A DNA stretch of 64,000 nucleotides from Epiperipatus broadwayi (GCA_028023455.1 JAQFVV010006238.1:3232572-3296571); one strand, 5' to 3'. Shown: positions 14,201 through 25,849, numbered from the stretch's first letter. Translations and numbers: made by a program. Notes: generated by a model not told the origin, from the letters alone.

Positions 14201-14382
14201 TACTATTCACTTATAGCGTTCTTTCGTATGTGCGTATATAATGCTGTTTATATAGCCGTGATTGCAATTTTTAGCTTACAAATCTTAATTTAGACTTATT
14301 AAACAGGTTTGAACTTAGCACAGACGAGTGGGTTATTAGGATGGTTGGTGAAACGGTGAGGGACTTGAAGACAACCGTTTCA
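11257..14382 (-). repeat. 3' LTR (left copy) of the gag-only retrotransposon
   Basis: It is 3126 bp long and colinear with 17,047-20,173. Differences I noticed: single substitutions (TGTTGC/TGTCGC, AAAGAAGG/AAAGAGGG, GATTTC/GACTTC, ATGCTG/ATACTG, AGACAAC/AGAAAAC) and a few homopolymer length changes. Short open frames inside (for example 11,225-11,470 on - and 12,154-12,351 on +) recur in both LTRs but resemble no known protein. A TTTATT near 11,495 would be an AATAAA signal on the element's strand. An imperfect hairpin of about 100 bp lies at 12,735-12,840. Confidence 0.92.
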
Positions 14383-14820
14383 TTTCCGTAAACTTACAAA
14401 AAAAAAACAATTAAAAAAAAATGACCTTGCTACAATCATGACTTTGAATTTTCGTTATCAATTTGTTAAATAATTTCCTATTTTCCCATGCACATAAACT
14501 TATTTACTTGCTGCGCTAAGGGATTTATTTATCAGTACCTTTATACTTACGACTCTCCTACCACCAAAAAAAAACATACGCGCAATAAAATTAATATCAA
14601 GAGCAATATACACATTAAATCACCAATCAATCATAAAAAAAAATCATGAGATCTCAATAAATCTGAATTAATATCCAAATGGATATTCGTCAGTTAGAAG
14701 GGGGTAGACATGTTAGTTTTTTTTTTTTTTAAATATGCAGTATATATATTTAATGTTTTTTTTTTTTTGGGGGGGGGAGGGACAGATCCTTTTTTTTTTT
14801 TTTTTTTAGCTAATAAATTT
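14383..14820 (-). other. Interior of LTR element downstream of gag: homopolymer-rich, no pol
   Basis: Between the gag stop and the 3' LTR there are poly(T) runs, a run of nine G, and A-rich tracts. Where protease and polymerase genes would be expected there is no open frame or RT/integrase motif. The bases just before the 3' LTR on the element's strand (TTTACGGAAA) make only a weak polypurine tract. Confidence 0.7.
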
Positions 14821-16278
14821 TTAAGTAGGATCTGGGGGTTGTTTAATACTTGGCTCGTGACTACTAAAGCCAAACCAATATCCCAACATGTCATCATCAT
14901 CCTCGGATTCAGACGTCTCATTACATTCGCTTGTTGGTCTTAACAGAGGCTGACGTGGGTGCATTTTTAAGCTTCTGGCAAATTCACTACAGCAGTCCCA
15001 CCAAGACTTTGCGTATCCATGTAAATAATGAATGGCCAATGCTACCTGATCAGCTACTAGGACCTTTTGAAATCTGAAGAGTTCCTTTAAGCTTTCTAAA
15101 TGTACCTTTGGATTTTCTCCCACTTCTCCCTTAAAAGCTTTTACTTGGATAAATTTAGCCAAGCCCATGGGTATATTCATTGATGATATCACTGATTCAT
15201 ATATCGTTGGTTCTCTATTTTCTAGTGTTAACTCTATACCACTCCTGCATGGGATGGAACCGTGTTCAGATTCTTTATCCATAATGTTTTCCATGTTGAT
15301 TTTCATCTCCCTTATATTAGAAGTATCTTTTACACTATCTGTAGTCTTACTAATATCTGGTACAATGTTTGTCTTGCCCTGGTTGTAGGTTTGGGAACCA
15401 GTAGTTAAGTTACATTCTACAATGTCCATTTTTGCTTCCCTTATTTGTGTCATTTCTCTCTTCAATTCCTGGATGTCTTCTGTAATGGCATTTTCTTCTT
15501 GGGCAAAAACATGATTTCTATAACTCAAGTTTTCTTTTAACTCAGAAATTTCCTCTCTGATCTGTTTCTGTCCCTCTTCGTATTCTTCAATTTTTAGGCA
15601 GATATCTTGCCCCATTTTAGAGACTTTCTCCTCCATAACCATTTCCTGATGCTCGGTCTGCCCTCTAACATCTGTGAGTTGTTCTTTTAGTGATTCTATT
15701 TCCTTGTTGGTTTCTTCTCGGTTTTGATTTAATTTTTTTGTGACCTCTACTTGAACTTCTTCATATTTTTCTTGGCAGCTGATGGACAACTCCTGCCAGC
15801 TCCTACATAGCTTTTCTTCAAGTCGTTGGCCTTGCATTTCCATTTCTCGTCTCACTTCTACTATCCCTTCCTCATACCGTTTGTTTCCCTCTCTAATTTC
15901 CTTTCCCAACACCTCAAATCTCTGCTCCATTTCTAACTTATTTTTTCGATCTCTCTCCTCTAATTTCTGACTATTTACCTCGTCTCTCTTTATAAAAATT
16001 TGAGTCATCCTCTCCAACATAAAATTCACATCCCAATTTTTATTTTTGGACTCTTCCACCTGTTTATGTTCTATTTCATTATTTACTGGTTCTTCTGAGA
16101 TAATGGCAGCTTCTCCTGTAGGAATTTCCTCATCAGGGCTAAGGCTCACTTCCCCTTCTGTGCTGCCTCTCTCTTCTGCGATCTTTCTCCCTGACCTTAA
16201 CGTGATCCCTAAACATTTCCCTCCTATTTCCTTCTGTACTTCTTCCCCTTCACTCATTATTTCTTGATCCTCCTCCAT
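14821..16278 (-). CDS. Gag-like protein of the LTR element (485 aa, intact)
   Basis: One uninterrupted frame starts at ATG 16,278 and stops at TAA 14,821. Residues 1-80 are acidic and include GITLRSGRKIAEE. About residues 85-290 are highly charged and heptad-like (long E/K/Q runs), a predicted coiled coil. The C-terminal third holds FIQVKAFKGEVGENPKVHLE, then LVADQVALAIHYLHGYAKSWWD, the F.G...E.P..L...LxG.A..WW pattern of retrotransposon Gag proteins. The tail is acidic (SESEDDDD). I see no CCHC knuckle. It would form the particle that packages element RNA. The open frame agrees with the element's youth. Confidence 0.85.
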   Translation of the reverse strand: MEEDQEIMSEGEEVQKEIGGKCLGITLRSGRKIAEERGSTEGEVSLSPDEEIPTGEAAIISEEPVNNEIEHKQVEESKNKNWDVNFMLERMTQIFIKRDEVNSQKLEERDRKNKLEMEQRFEVLGKEIREGNKRYEEGIVEVRREMEMQGQRLEEKLCRSWQELSISCQEKYEEVQVEVTKKLNQNREETNKEIESLKEQLTDVRGQTEHQEMVMEEKVSKMGQDICLKIEEYEEGQKQIREEISELKENLSYRNHVFAQEENAITEDIQELKREMTQIREAKMDIVECNLTTGSQTYNQGKTNIVPDISKTTDSVKDTSNIREMKINMENIMDKESEHGSIPCRSGIELTLENREPTIYESVISSMNIPMGLAKFIQVKAFKGEVGENPKVHLESLKELFRFQKVLVADQVALAIHYLHGYAKSWWDCCSEFARSLKMHPRQPLLRPTSECNETSESEDDDDMLGYWFGFSSHEPSIKQPPDPT

Positions 16279-17046
16279 ATTATTATTATTTTTTTCTTTA
16301 CTCTTATTAAACTAGATCTCAAAACAATACTGATTAATTTACTAAAAAAAAACTTTATTGAATATACGGCTGATGGCTAAACTCCGTGAATGAAAGTGAC
16401 TGGTTCACTTCCCATCCTGTTATGATGCCTTACTCTACTATGATGCCTCACTTTATACCGCTATTATTTTTATTTTGCAAGACCCGCCCATTATTTCATA
16501 AGTTTAATAAATACAATTATAAAAATAAATAATAAAAGTTGATTCACCCTCGGTTTCTTCCAGCTGCTTTGAAATTTAATTTTAAATTCGTTCATGATTG
16601 TAACAATATTTTGTTTTATACGTCTGTGCCAGTTTCAAACGGTAAAATTTGTATTTGACCCACTTTCCAATTTCATTCTCATTCTTATTCAATCCAATTC
16701 ACAAAGTATGATTTTCATAAAAAAAAACAAACGGTTTTTCCTTTCCTTTTAAATTCCAATGTTTTTCCTCACTACCCCTGATGACAAATTTATATGAGGA
16801 TGACCTATAGCTTATTTAAATCATCCTCGGGCGCCAGTCACCAGTGAGCAAGAAAGCTTAACAAAATTAAACTCAAAATTTACCAAAAGTCATTTGAAAA
16901 AAAAAATTTTTTTTTTTTTTTTTTTTTTTTAGCAAAATTTTTTTATTTCATTTTATATGTATCTGATCATTGGTCTCTTCAGGGGTGGAAATAAGTTACA
17001 AGCCCCACGATTTGGGCGTCCAAACCCGGTGAAAAAAAAAATACTA
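16279..17046 (-). other. 5' leader of the LTR element
   Basis: It lies between the 5' LTR and the gag start, read leftward, and is non-coding and A+T-rich. It carries a poly(T) run at 16,908-16,931 and the primer-binding-like site. A packaging signal would be expected here, but I cannot point to one. Confidence 0.6.
17002..17022 (-). promoter_or_regulatory. Putative primer-binding site, tRNA-Lys-like
   Basis: On the - strand this reads TGGACGCCCAAATCGTGGGG and continues CTTGTAAC. It resembles the known tRNA-Lys primer site TGGCGCCCAACGTGGGGC with a few inserted bases. It begins 24 nt inside the 5' LTR boundary, farther than usual, so it may be degenerate or the element may prime differently. 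Confidence 0.5.
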
Positions 17047-20000
17047 TGTAACAGTCAAGTTTGTACATTCGCGTAACAGAATTCAGAATCCAAGCAAAAG
17101 AGACCGAAGCTGACCAGACTAGGACTGTAACATCCCGAGTCCGACCGCACTTCAACTCGTAAGCCAGGATTCCAAGACTCAAGACCCTACGAATGACCAC
17201 CTTGAACTTACACGTAGTATACCTCTTTCCACACGGCCGACATAGGTCACGGAGAAGCAATGAGACTCATAACAAAAAAAAATGGAATTTATTAACTGTA
17301 TATATTTAAAACTAATTAATGCATCGGAAATCACATATATAATATAGAGAATTTTGAATTGGATTGAAATAAATAAGATCGAGATCAGAGTAATTTATTA
17401 AATTGTATGTTTATTTTTGCAGATTAAATTTGACGATTTTATCTATATTATTCTTGCATTTTACAATTAAAATGCGCGTAGCATCTAACATTTTGGAGAG
17501 CGCTTTAACCTTCTCTCCTTACAATTAAAATTATTTTACATTTGTTATTTTATTTGATGAAGTTAAATATTGTTTTCATCATTTGCTTTATTATCTTATT
17601 GATCAGTCACTGCATTGTAGCTATGGGGCAGATTATGCTAATCCCTCTTATTCCATGGTTTTCAGCTAAGCAATCAGACGAAGCCTTGTTTTCTCATATA
17701 TGTGAAACATTTAAAGTCAAATTTATCTATAATATTATTATTTCAAACTATTGTACATGAGACCGAAACTAGCTCTTGAATATGTCAGACAATGGCTGAA
17801 ACTTAATTTAAGGGAGGAAGAGTTGGCAACCAAAAGAACCAATGCGCTATAGCGCTGGTAAACAGTTATACTAAATGTCGCTCTGCGGATGGATTAATAT
17901 TTAGGGTTTTGTGATCAACACCGGAGCCCTATGACCGATCGCCATGCTGCTAAAGAGGGTTGGGGTAGCTAACACTATTGCCTGGAATTTGACGTCAGGT
18001 CTTATTCGTGTGCGACCCAAGGAGTGTAAGAGGGATGGCCGTTCCGAGTCCCATCTTAAAGAAAAATGCAACATAACGAGAAAGTTTAAATGTATAATAA
18101 AATTATCACATCCGCCAAGCAAAAGAGTTGAAATAATTTAATATTTAGCCACGAGAACGATAGCTAATCAGTGGAATCATTAGCGCCAACTCTAATATAG
18201 CATTTTTAATATCATATGCTATACGTGGGCGTACTTTTAAATATTCTTTGCTTTCTAGTTTCAATCTCAAATAACACATTTGATTACGCGATTAATTAAT
18301 AAAAACAAAAAAAGGGGAAAAAGTATATTTGGAGGGCTTTTACAAAATGAAATAAATAACAAATATACTTATTCAAGGCTTGGATATTGCTTAGTGAAAA
18401 TTAAATTGAAATTTACTTTGGGTTAAAACAAGATTCCCATTTTAAAATTGCCAACAAATAATTAAATAATCAAGGTCAAAATAATAATCAGCACATAGCC
18501 AATTCTTAACAGTTATTTAAGAGGGTTTCGAAACAGCGTGCATTAAGCTACGATAAATAATTATTAAATGAAGAGGGGTCATTCTCTCTTCTCTTTATTA
18601 TTAATATTGAATGCCCGCTGTTTCGAGGCATTAGCATATAATTTATATTTTAAAATAAAAAAAAATAAAGAAACCATAGTCACAACTGCAGTGAGAAAAT
18701 TGAAAATAAAATTATTAAAATCATTTAGTTAGGAAACATTAGAAAGTAGGTCAGAATTATATAATTAAATTTAAGAATAAAATTTTACATTTAGCAATTT
18801 ACTTGAATTCAAGATTTTAGAATTAAAATACATTTTATAAGTCTAGACTTAAAGGAAAATTAATATATTGAACTGCAGTTAGAAATGGTGAGGTTACCGG
18901 TCATCTTGTAGTACTTGAGCTGGAGTTACGGGAGTCTTTGTGGCGGCTTGCGGCATCATCTTCTTCCCACGGTTAGAGCGGAGCTGTTATGGCGGCATAC
19001 TGGTGATGGTGGTTTTTGGATGGAAGTAAAGGCCCGTCGCCTTCACTCTGGAGCTTAGCCAAGGCTGCCTGTTTTAGCCCGACATTTTCTCTCGCACAGA
19101 TATAAAAATTATTGTCTTAACTGGATGTCAAAATGTTCACGGTTGCTTTTGGTTCAGGATACACGCTGGATTCCAAAGCTTAACGATGATCAAAGAGGGC
19201 AAAACTTCACAGATGTAGCATTCAAGCTGTCAAGGTTTCAAAAAGTAAAGATCTAAGATGGCTCCTCCACTTTACATGGCCTTTTTAAATGATCGCCTTA
19301 TCAGCCCACACACCTTGGAATTTCATCTCCATCAAGATTACAAAATTTTTAATTTGCTTATGAAATTAGTGGTTGACTTCAAACATGCTGACATTCCTTT
19401 TAGGTGTTATAACTTTTCTCTGATTATCAACTTTTAATTAAATCGAATTTTAATCAGTTTAATCCGATATTAGATTTTATTTTTAATTAGTCAGGAATTT
19501 TGTTCTGATTTTATAATTTATGTGTAAAATCCCTGCTGTAAACATATTTTTAATTAGCGAGGTCTCCAAAATAATTTAGAATCAATTAGCTAGATTATTT
19601 TAAAATTGGCTTTTCTTTTTAGAAACCTAAGGCAGGTGTGGCATATACTGATACAATTGTTTACAGCAAAAACTTTACTAAACTTTTAATTCTCCGAAAA
19701 TACTTTTATTTTTAGAAAAAAAAATCTTTTTTCTTTTTAAAAAGAAACTTGTCAGCGCATTTGCAATCAATCACCCTTTCAATGTGTTTTTACATTAAAT
19801 TGGTTTATAATAAAAATGAAACTTAAAATTTAATAAATATTTTAATCACGCCACTATGCTATATATGTATATTCAATATAGGTGGATTATATTCCCACAT
19901 ACGAATTTAAGTAATAAATTAATAAATTGACGCTACATTATTACTGTTTAAAAATATTACGCGATAAAATTATACGCTATAACTCTGGCAATACTATTCA

Positions 20001-20173
20001 CTTATAGCGTTCTTTCGTATGTGCGTATATAATACTGTTTATATAGCCGTGATTGCAATTTTTAGCTTACAAATCTTAATTTAGACTTATTAAACAGGTT
20101 TGAACTTAGCACAGACGAGTGGGTTATTAGGATGGTTGGTGAAACGGTGAGGGACTTGAAGAAAACCGTTTCA
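17047..20173 (-). repeat. 5' LTR (right copy) of the gag-only retrotransposon
   Basis: It is 3127 bp long and nearly identical to the left LTR. On the element's strand it begins TGAAACGG, and its first 36 bases form a small hairpin (TGAAACGGT ... ACCGTTTCA). It should hold the element's promoter, but no TATA position is certain in such A+T-rich DNA. GTAG follows at 20,174-20,177. Confidence 0.92.
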
Positions 20174-20339
20174 GTAGACAACTGTCTTTCAATAACTGTC
20201 ACACATTTTTAATATATAATATAATTAGTAAATGTTGATAATCAGATTAAAAATAATGTAAATAGTCAATTTCATACAAAATTATAAAATCAGATAAATC
20301 ATTCCATTTTGCCAGAATCATGATGGATAGAAAACTTCA

Positions 20340-20625
20340 CCACAGAACCCATAAACAACACAGTATTTTATCTATTAAATTGTCTCTTTAATTTTTCTCT
20401 TTTTATGATTCCATTCTTCAATTAATGTTTTTATTTTATTAATATTAAATGTAAACCTATAATTACAAGTTTTTTCATGGTCAAAGAATACTGAAGCTGT
20501 ATGAAATTGACTATTTACATTATTTTTAATTCAATTATATAATAATTTATGCTCCTTCAATCTTTTTTCCACAGAACATCTCGATTCACCAATATATAAT
20601 TTTTGACATCTACATGATATCAGAT
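20340..20625 (-). pseudogene. Penelope-like element fragment, GIY-YIG endonuclease end (family P3, copy 1)
   Basis: On the - strand this reads CRCQKLYIGESRCSVEKRLKEH, a GIY-YIG core (YIG, R, KEH). After an in-frame stop it continues with HTASVFFDHEKTCNYRF and NHKKRKIKE. This is the C-terminal endonuclease of a PLE; the RT part is absent. It aligns with 20,890-21,163 as a direct repeat. Partial tandem copies are a known habit of PLEs. Confidence 0.75.
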
Positions 20626-20646
20626 TTTTTATAATGGGTATTATAC

Positions 20647-20650
<4 letters not shown>

Positions 20651-20694
<44 letters not shown>
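20651..20694. repeat. (AC)n(AT)n microsatellite
   Basis: About 13 CA dinucleotides run directly into about 8 TA dinucleotides between the two P3 fragments. Confidence 0.97.
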
Positions 20695-20695
<1 letters not shown>

Positions 20696-20771
20696 CAAAA
20701 TTACTTCTATAAAAAAGCTTTTATATTTCATCAGAACCCAAGTATGAAATGCAACACATGCTCTATACAAG

Positions 20772-21163
20772 CTATCTCAATTTAAAAACAAATGCACTAT
20801 CCAAAGAGCACCAAAGTAATGTTTGGCCAAATGGAAAGTTTTTCTCATTTTCTTTACGAGTCTTATAAGTTCCAGACTTTTGACACAGTTCTGTGCCAGA
20901 TAAACAACACAGTATTTTATCTATTAAAATTGCCTCTTTAATTTTCCTCTTTTTATGATTTCTTTCTTCCATTAATATTTTTATTTCATTAATATTAAAT
21001 GTAAATCTATAATTACAAGTTTTTCCATGGTCAAAGAATACTGAATCTGTATGAAATTGACTATTTACATTATTTTTAATCTGATTATATAATAATTGAT
21101 GCTTTTTCAATCTTTTTTGCACAGAACATCTCGATTCACCAATATATAATTTTTGACATCCAC
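20772..21163 (-). pseudogene. Penelope-like element fragment, GIY-YIG end (family P3, copy 2)
   Basis: This is a longer direct copy of the fragment at 20,340-20,625. The open part (20,772-21,122) reads KRLKKHQLLYN, DSVFFDHGKTCNYRFTFN and EERNHKKRKIKEAILIDKI. Upstream, LYIGESRCSV is visible out to about 21,150, where a poly(A) run starts. The RT is missing. It is related to, but distinct from, the P2 fragments at 45 and 47.8 kb. Confidence 0.78.
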
Positions 21164-21169
21164 GTAAAA

Positions 21170-22540
21170 AAAAAAAAAGCTAATTTTCTTCTGCATAAAA
21201 AAATTTGAATACAAAGATGGAGATGCATATTCGAATTTAAATCATTTTAAAATAATATTCAGAATTATCAGAAGCCAAACTTTTAAAGTAAACAAATCAA
21301 TTAAAAGAAATAATTTTAAAGAAAAGATTCTATTATTTGGTGATTAAGAAATGTTAGTTAGATTCACATAAAATAAGGAAGATAAAATAAATGTGTTATT
21401 ACATAGAAACATCATCACCAAATACCTGATTGAAAGTAAATAAACCTATATAAATATAGTATTAGTATTATACAACGGGTGTGTGCTAAAAAGTTCATAC
21501 CATAGGGAATATCACGCCATCTATAAAGCAATGAAAGCATAAAGATTTCACATTCCCATTTATAAAAAACCTGAAGAACATCCTTTCTCTTGTATAAAAT
21601 GCCTACTAAAATTCAAGAGAAATCAACTGGAGAAGATCATTGTCTTTTGATCCAAACAAGAGATTGCCATTCTTCGAAGGAGCAGTATTTCATCTTCGTC
21701 CAAAGAGACTTGCCTTGTGAATAAATACTTTCCAACAGACTCATCAAACTTTAATTAGTATAATGGGATAAAATTTGTGATTTTTGTTTTTATTATTATT
21801 TTTTTTTGTATATTTTTCTGTATATTTTCGCTTCTATACTTAGAAGCAAGTGTGTCAACATTTTAGAAAAGTTCACTATGAGAGCAAAAAAAGAAAAAAA
21901 ATATTAAATTCAACTAAATATTTTTTTTATTCTTACTTGCATTAAATAAAATTTAGATTAGCTTGACTTCCCAGCCCTACTGATCATGACAGCATAGTGT
22001 GAAATAAGAGGTGAGAGTTTTCAGTATTAATCACAGGTGGTTAAAAATGAGAGACTTTCTTCTATTATATATCAACAAAATTTGCACAATTCATTTGTCA
22101 ATTAAAATATCAGGCACAGAATAGGTTCAAGCTCTGAGTTAAGCATAATCAATAAGGATTCGCTTATATAAGAATAAGTTCTAAACATAAATGATTCACT
22201 TGTGTTTTTAAAATGTATTGACAGGTAAATGTGTGTAGATTTATACACTAAAACAAACAGGATGGCTTTGAAGGTTAATTTTATTTTAGATAATTATATA
22301 TACATAAAGTCTAAACTTAATTTATATATATGAGACACGTGCTAAAAGTTATGAATGAAAATATTTAATATCCCTCACAAATCAGCAGTTAAGAATATTG
22401 TAAGGAGAGACTACTCCTCTACAATTTCTTAATATTTATGACAAGAAGTTGAAGTCTTTGCCTGAAATAGCTTTATGAAATTGTTATTTTAATACCAAAA
22501 TGAGCATCACCAGAGAAACAGAACGTAAAAATATTAAGAA
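21170..22540. other. A+T-rich stretch, nothing recognised
   Basis: I see no coding, RNA or repeat assignment. Possible splice-like AG and GT sites occur but enclose stops. Confidence 0.45.
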
Positions 22541-22646
22541 GTCAAACATTGGTAGTCGAGAGGTCAGTGACAGCTGCTTTACAAGTACTTGTCCTGGGTT
22601 AGTGGGCTCACTTCCTGGCTGATGCTATGACACATGAGAAAAAAAT
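22541..22646 (+). repeat. Short tRNA-derived SINE, copy 1 (family S)
   Basis: The unit reads GTCAAACATTGGTAGTCGAG, then GGTCAGTG, a B-box-like GGGCTCACTTCCTGG, then GATGCTATGACACATGA and an A-rich tail. The same order and end occur on the - strand at 60,513-60,626, so this is a dispersed family of about 105 bp. The tRNA-like head plus A tail fits a minimal Pol III SINE. Confidence 0.7.
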
Positions 22647-22649
22647 ATT

Positions 22650-23348
22650 AAGAAAAAAATGTGCAAAGATGAACAATATAAACTTAAAAATAATGTAACA
22701 GGTGAGTTTTGAATTCAAATTTGGGACGATCTCTTATAATTAAAATAATGGAAATGATTTGATGTAATTACAATTAGATTGTACAATTTTTCTATTAAAA
22801 ATATGAAGTCATTTGGACTTAAATAAATAAAAATCATTAAAAATCTTCATTACAAATTTTAAATGCTTATGTTTAACTTTGTTTAGGATAAATTTTGTAA
22901 TCAAATTTTAACATATTCCTATCAAATGGCTTTCCTTCAAATTTTGTAAATGTGTTATAAATAGATTACAATGCAATATGATAATGAAATGTTTCAGAAT
23001 TGTCCAATGGTTAATATAATCTAAGGGTATTAGCAGACTAAATTTTAAACATGTTGATATCAATTCAGTAAGTTTTTAGTAATGCACATAAGAGGGCAGT
23101 ATATTTTTAAAATATTTTTATTGAAAAAAAAGTTATATTAAAAAGTGTTTATGATCAGTTAAAATAGAGTCAAAAGTAAATCTTAATTTGTTTCTTTTTA
23201 AATGAATAAAATTTTATTTTTTATTGATTTTTAAAAGTTTTCTTTTTTAAAATACTTTTTTCATAAACAAAATAATATTGGAATTCATTTTAATGAATGA
23301 TGAATTTCCTTAGAATGTTACACTTTCTTTGCATATCTTCATATAAAC
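22650..23348. other. A+T-rich stretch, nothing recognised
   Basis: I could assign no repeat or gene here. Confidence 0.45.
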
Positions 23349-23650
23349 ATATATATTGCTTATAACACTTCTTTCATAAACACTTCAATGCAAACGAATT
23401 TTTTTTAAATTTTCTTTATTTTTCTTACAGTTCTAACTATCCAGTAGTCTTCATCAGAGCTCTAATCTTCTTCTCTGCTTTAATTAAAATGACAGTTTTC
23501 ATTTTAATTAAAGCAGAGAAGAAGATTAGAGCTCTGATAAAGACTGCTGGACAGTCGAAACTGTAAGGAAAATAAAGAAGTTTTTAAGAAAATTTGTTTG
23601 CATTGAAGTGTACATAAAAGAAGTGTTATAAGCAATATATATATATATAT
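23349..23650. repeat. Large palindrome (about 300 bp) with hammerhead-like core in both arms
   Basis: The arms are reverse complements around about 23,495: ATATTGCTTATAACACTTCT at the left end and AGAAGTGTTATAAGCAATAT at the right. Each arm, read outward, holds CTGATGA (left arm) or CTGATAA (right arm), then a short hairpin (GACTG...CAGTC in the right arm), then GAAAC or a decayed version, then CTGTAAG. This layout recalls the hammerhead ribozyme core known from PLEs and retrozymes. A full fold with stems I and III is not evident. Confidence 0.85.
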
Positions 23651-24013
23651 ATAATTTTACAGAGACTGAAATATTGTTTTTATTATCATTATTAATGTGA
23701 ATAATTATAAAAATATATAAATACTAAAAATTAAAAATAATATATATAATATTTTATAAATACTTTTATTTTCAGTGCACTAAATAGTCAAAAAAATTTT
23801 TTTTTTTACAACAGCAATCAGGTTTCTGATTTATATTGAAATAATACTGTGAAGCATCCAGAAATTAATTAATTCATTCACTTTATATAAAAATTAGTGA
23901 TTAAATTAATTTCTGAACCCCCCCCCCATTTTTATTTCAAATTGATGATTCTCAGTTGTGATTGAAAAACAATTACTATTTGGCTTTTTAGTCCACAATA
24001 AATGAAATGATTT

Positions 24014-24243
24014 ATTAACATGAAAGCTAAAACCTTCAAAAGATGCACTTTAAACATGCTTATGGGACAGCCAATCAGATGTAATAATGACTGCACACGG
24101 AACTCTTAATTCTAAAACACATGTCAGAACTATAAGAAGAAGATGGGACCCACCTTATTCTATGCCTAAATTTATATATAAATAAGCCAGACTCAAGCAT
24201 AAGCATGTTTAAAACGTATCTTCTTTAGCTTTCACGTTATTAC
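24014..24243. repeat. MITE-like element with terminal inverted repeats of about 45 bp
   Basis: Left TIR: ACATGAAAGCTAAAACCTTC continuing to TTTAAACATGCTTATG. Right TIR: GCATAAGCATGTTTAAAACG continuing to CTTTAGCTTTCACGTT, its reverse complement with few differences. The spacer of about 125 bp is non-coding. It may be a DNA-transposon MITE or another head-to-head repeat pair. Confidence 0.75.
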
Positions 24244-24244
24244 A

Positions 24245-25845
24245 ATGTTATCTGTTTGCACTTCATAAATTTGATATATTTAAAATGATTTATCATAAAG
24301 TATATTTATTATATATATTATTAAATTTTAAAATTACTTATACTATATTGAATGAAAATATAATGGATTGATAAATAATTAAGTAGGTAAACAGATACAT
24401 AAAATTAAATAGATAGATTGATTAATAGATTAGATAGTTATAAGGTAGACAAATGACAGTCATTGAATTAAAAAAATCTTTTTTAGATTAAATCAAATTG
24501 TGATGAAAACTGGTTTTTATCTTGCAAAAATGGAATAATTCATTGTAATGATACTCAGAAAATTTTTATTCATGTACAAAAATTATCAAGCAAAAATGTG
24601 AAAGGTTTGTAAAAATAGAAATTATTGTTATAAATATATCCAAGGAAAATAATATGAGAAAGTTATTGTGAGCATACACACATATATAATATCAAATGCT
24701 TTATAATATGAATAATATAGAAATATTAAGATAAAATTAAATCAAATTTATTCAATTTTTAACTGGTAATGTACAATATAGATTAAAAAGTTATAAAATG
24801 TCAATTAGATTAATCTTTTATAGATAAACTTAATAATCTATACTCCGCCATGCATTTAGTCCATTAATGCATCTTTTATTTTTAATTTTTAAAAGGTAAT
24901 AGAAAAACATTTTTGGTCTGAGTTTTAATTATATTATTAATTAACAAACTTTAAATTTGCTGCATTATTTAATTGGATGTTTAAATATATAATAATGATC
25001 GTAAAAAAATTGTGATGTTCTAAATATTGAAATGTATGTATGGATAAATAAATAAATTACTCCTTAATAAAGCCTTTTATATCAACCAATTAATTCCCAC
25101 ATAACAAACTCTTACGGAATCTTGATATTACTAATAAAATAACCAGCCAATCAATTCTTTCAAGATTATTTCAAGCTTTAAAATCTAACCAGTCTTAGAA
25201 TTGAAATTTATAAAAATAGATGTTTGTACATTACAATGGAATGCTATTAGGGAACTCTGCAGCTGCGATTCTGTAAGTTATGAAGCAAATGTCCTGGAAG
25301 AATGGTTAACTAGTTATTTTGTCTGTTGTGGTTCAACATACCTTTAAAAAATGGATTTGCCCAGGATTTGTTCATATTCAGCATTTATCGCAACTAAAAA
25401 ATTAATGGATGAGTAAAAGTAACTAATGAATTGATGAATAAATAAATTAACCAATGACAGAAGTAGGTCAATAGGTAAAAATGCTTGGTGAATCCATTTA
25501 CTCTCATTAAGGAAGGTGACCTAAGTATAAAATGGAGATTTTTTTGAAAGTCAAACCAAGTAACATTGAATTATATTGATTCATAACATTGATTGCAGAG
25601 TAGTGAGACAAGTTGAATCTGATGCTTCTAGAATTTAATCCTGATAGGTGGCAAGTTAGTATGTTACAACTGGAAGTGTTTGAAGTTCCTTGCTTCAATA
25701 GTTGTATAACAATTTTATATTTAACATACTAATATTTTATTTTGTATTTAACCAAATTGTGCAAATCTATGTTTATTATGATTGCTTAAACCCAATAAAT
25801 TTATTTGGTGCAATTACAAAAATTTATTTTTTTACCCACAGCAGA
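24245..25845. other. A+T-rich stretch, nothing recognised
   Basis: Simple A+T-rich sequence; no supported gene. Short tetranucleotide-like ATAGATTGATTAATAGATT sequence occurs near 24,410-24,440. Confidence 0.45.
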
Positions 25846-25849
25846 TGTC

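Larger units (their letters stand above)
11253..20177 (-). mobile_element. Complete gag-only LTR retrotransposon with 3.1-kb LTRs and 4-bp target duplication
   Basis: Two near-identical direct repeats (11,257-14,382 and 17,047-20,173) start TGTAACAGTC and end AACCGTTTCA, so they have TG...CA ends. GTAG occurs just outside both ends (11,253-11,256 and 20,174-20,177), a target-site duplication. The 2.66-kb interior holds one gag-like gene on the - strand and a tRNA-Lys-like primer site next to the right LTR, so the element is read right to left. No protease, RT, RNase H or integrase is visible. It resembles what are called TR-GAG or large non-autonomous LTR elements, mobilised in trans. The LTRs differ at only about ten sites, so the insertion is recent. 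Confidence 0.92.

Noticed and set aside
20641-20700. Coding frame with VCVCVCVC near the P3 fragment
   Set aside because: It is translation of the (AC)n tract; the real homology starts at CRCQKLYIG.
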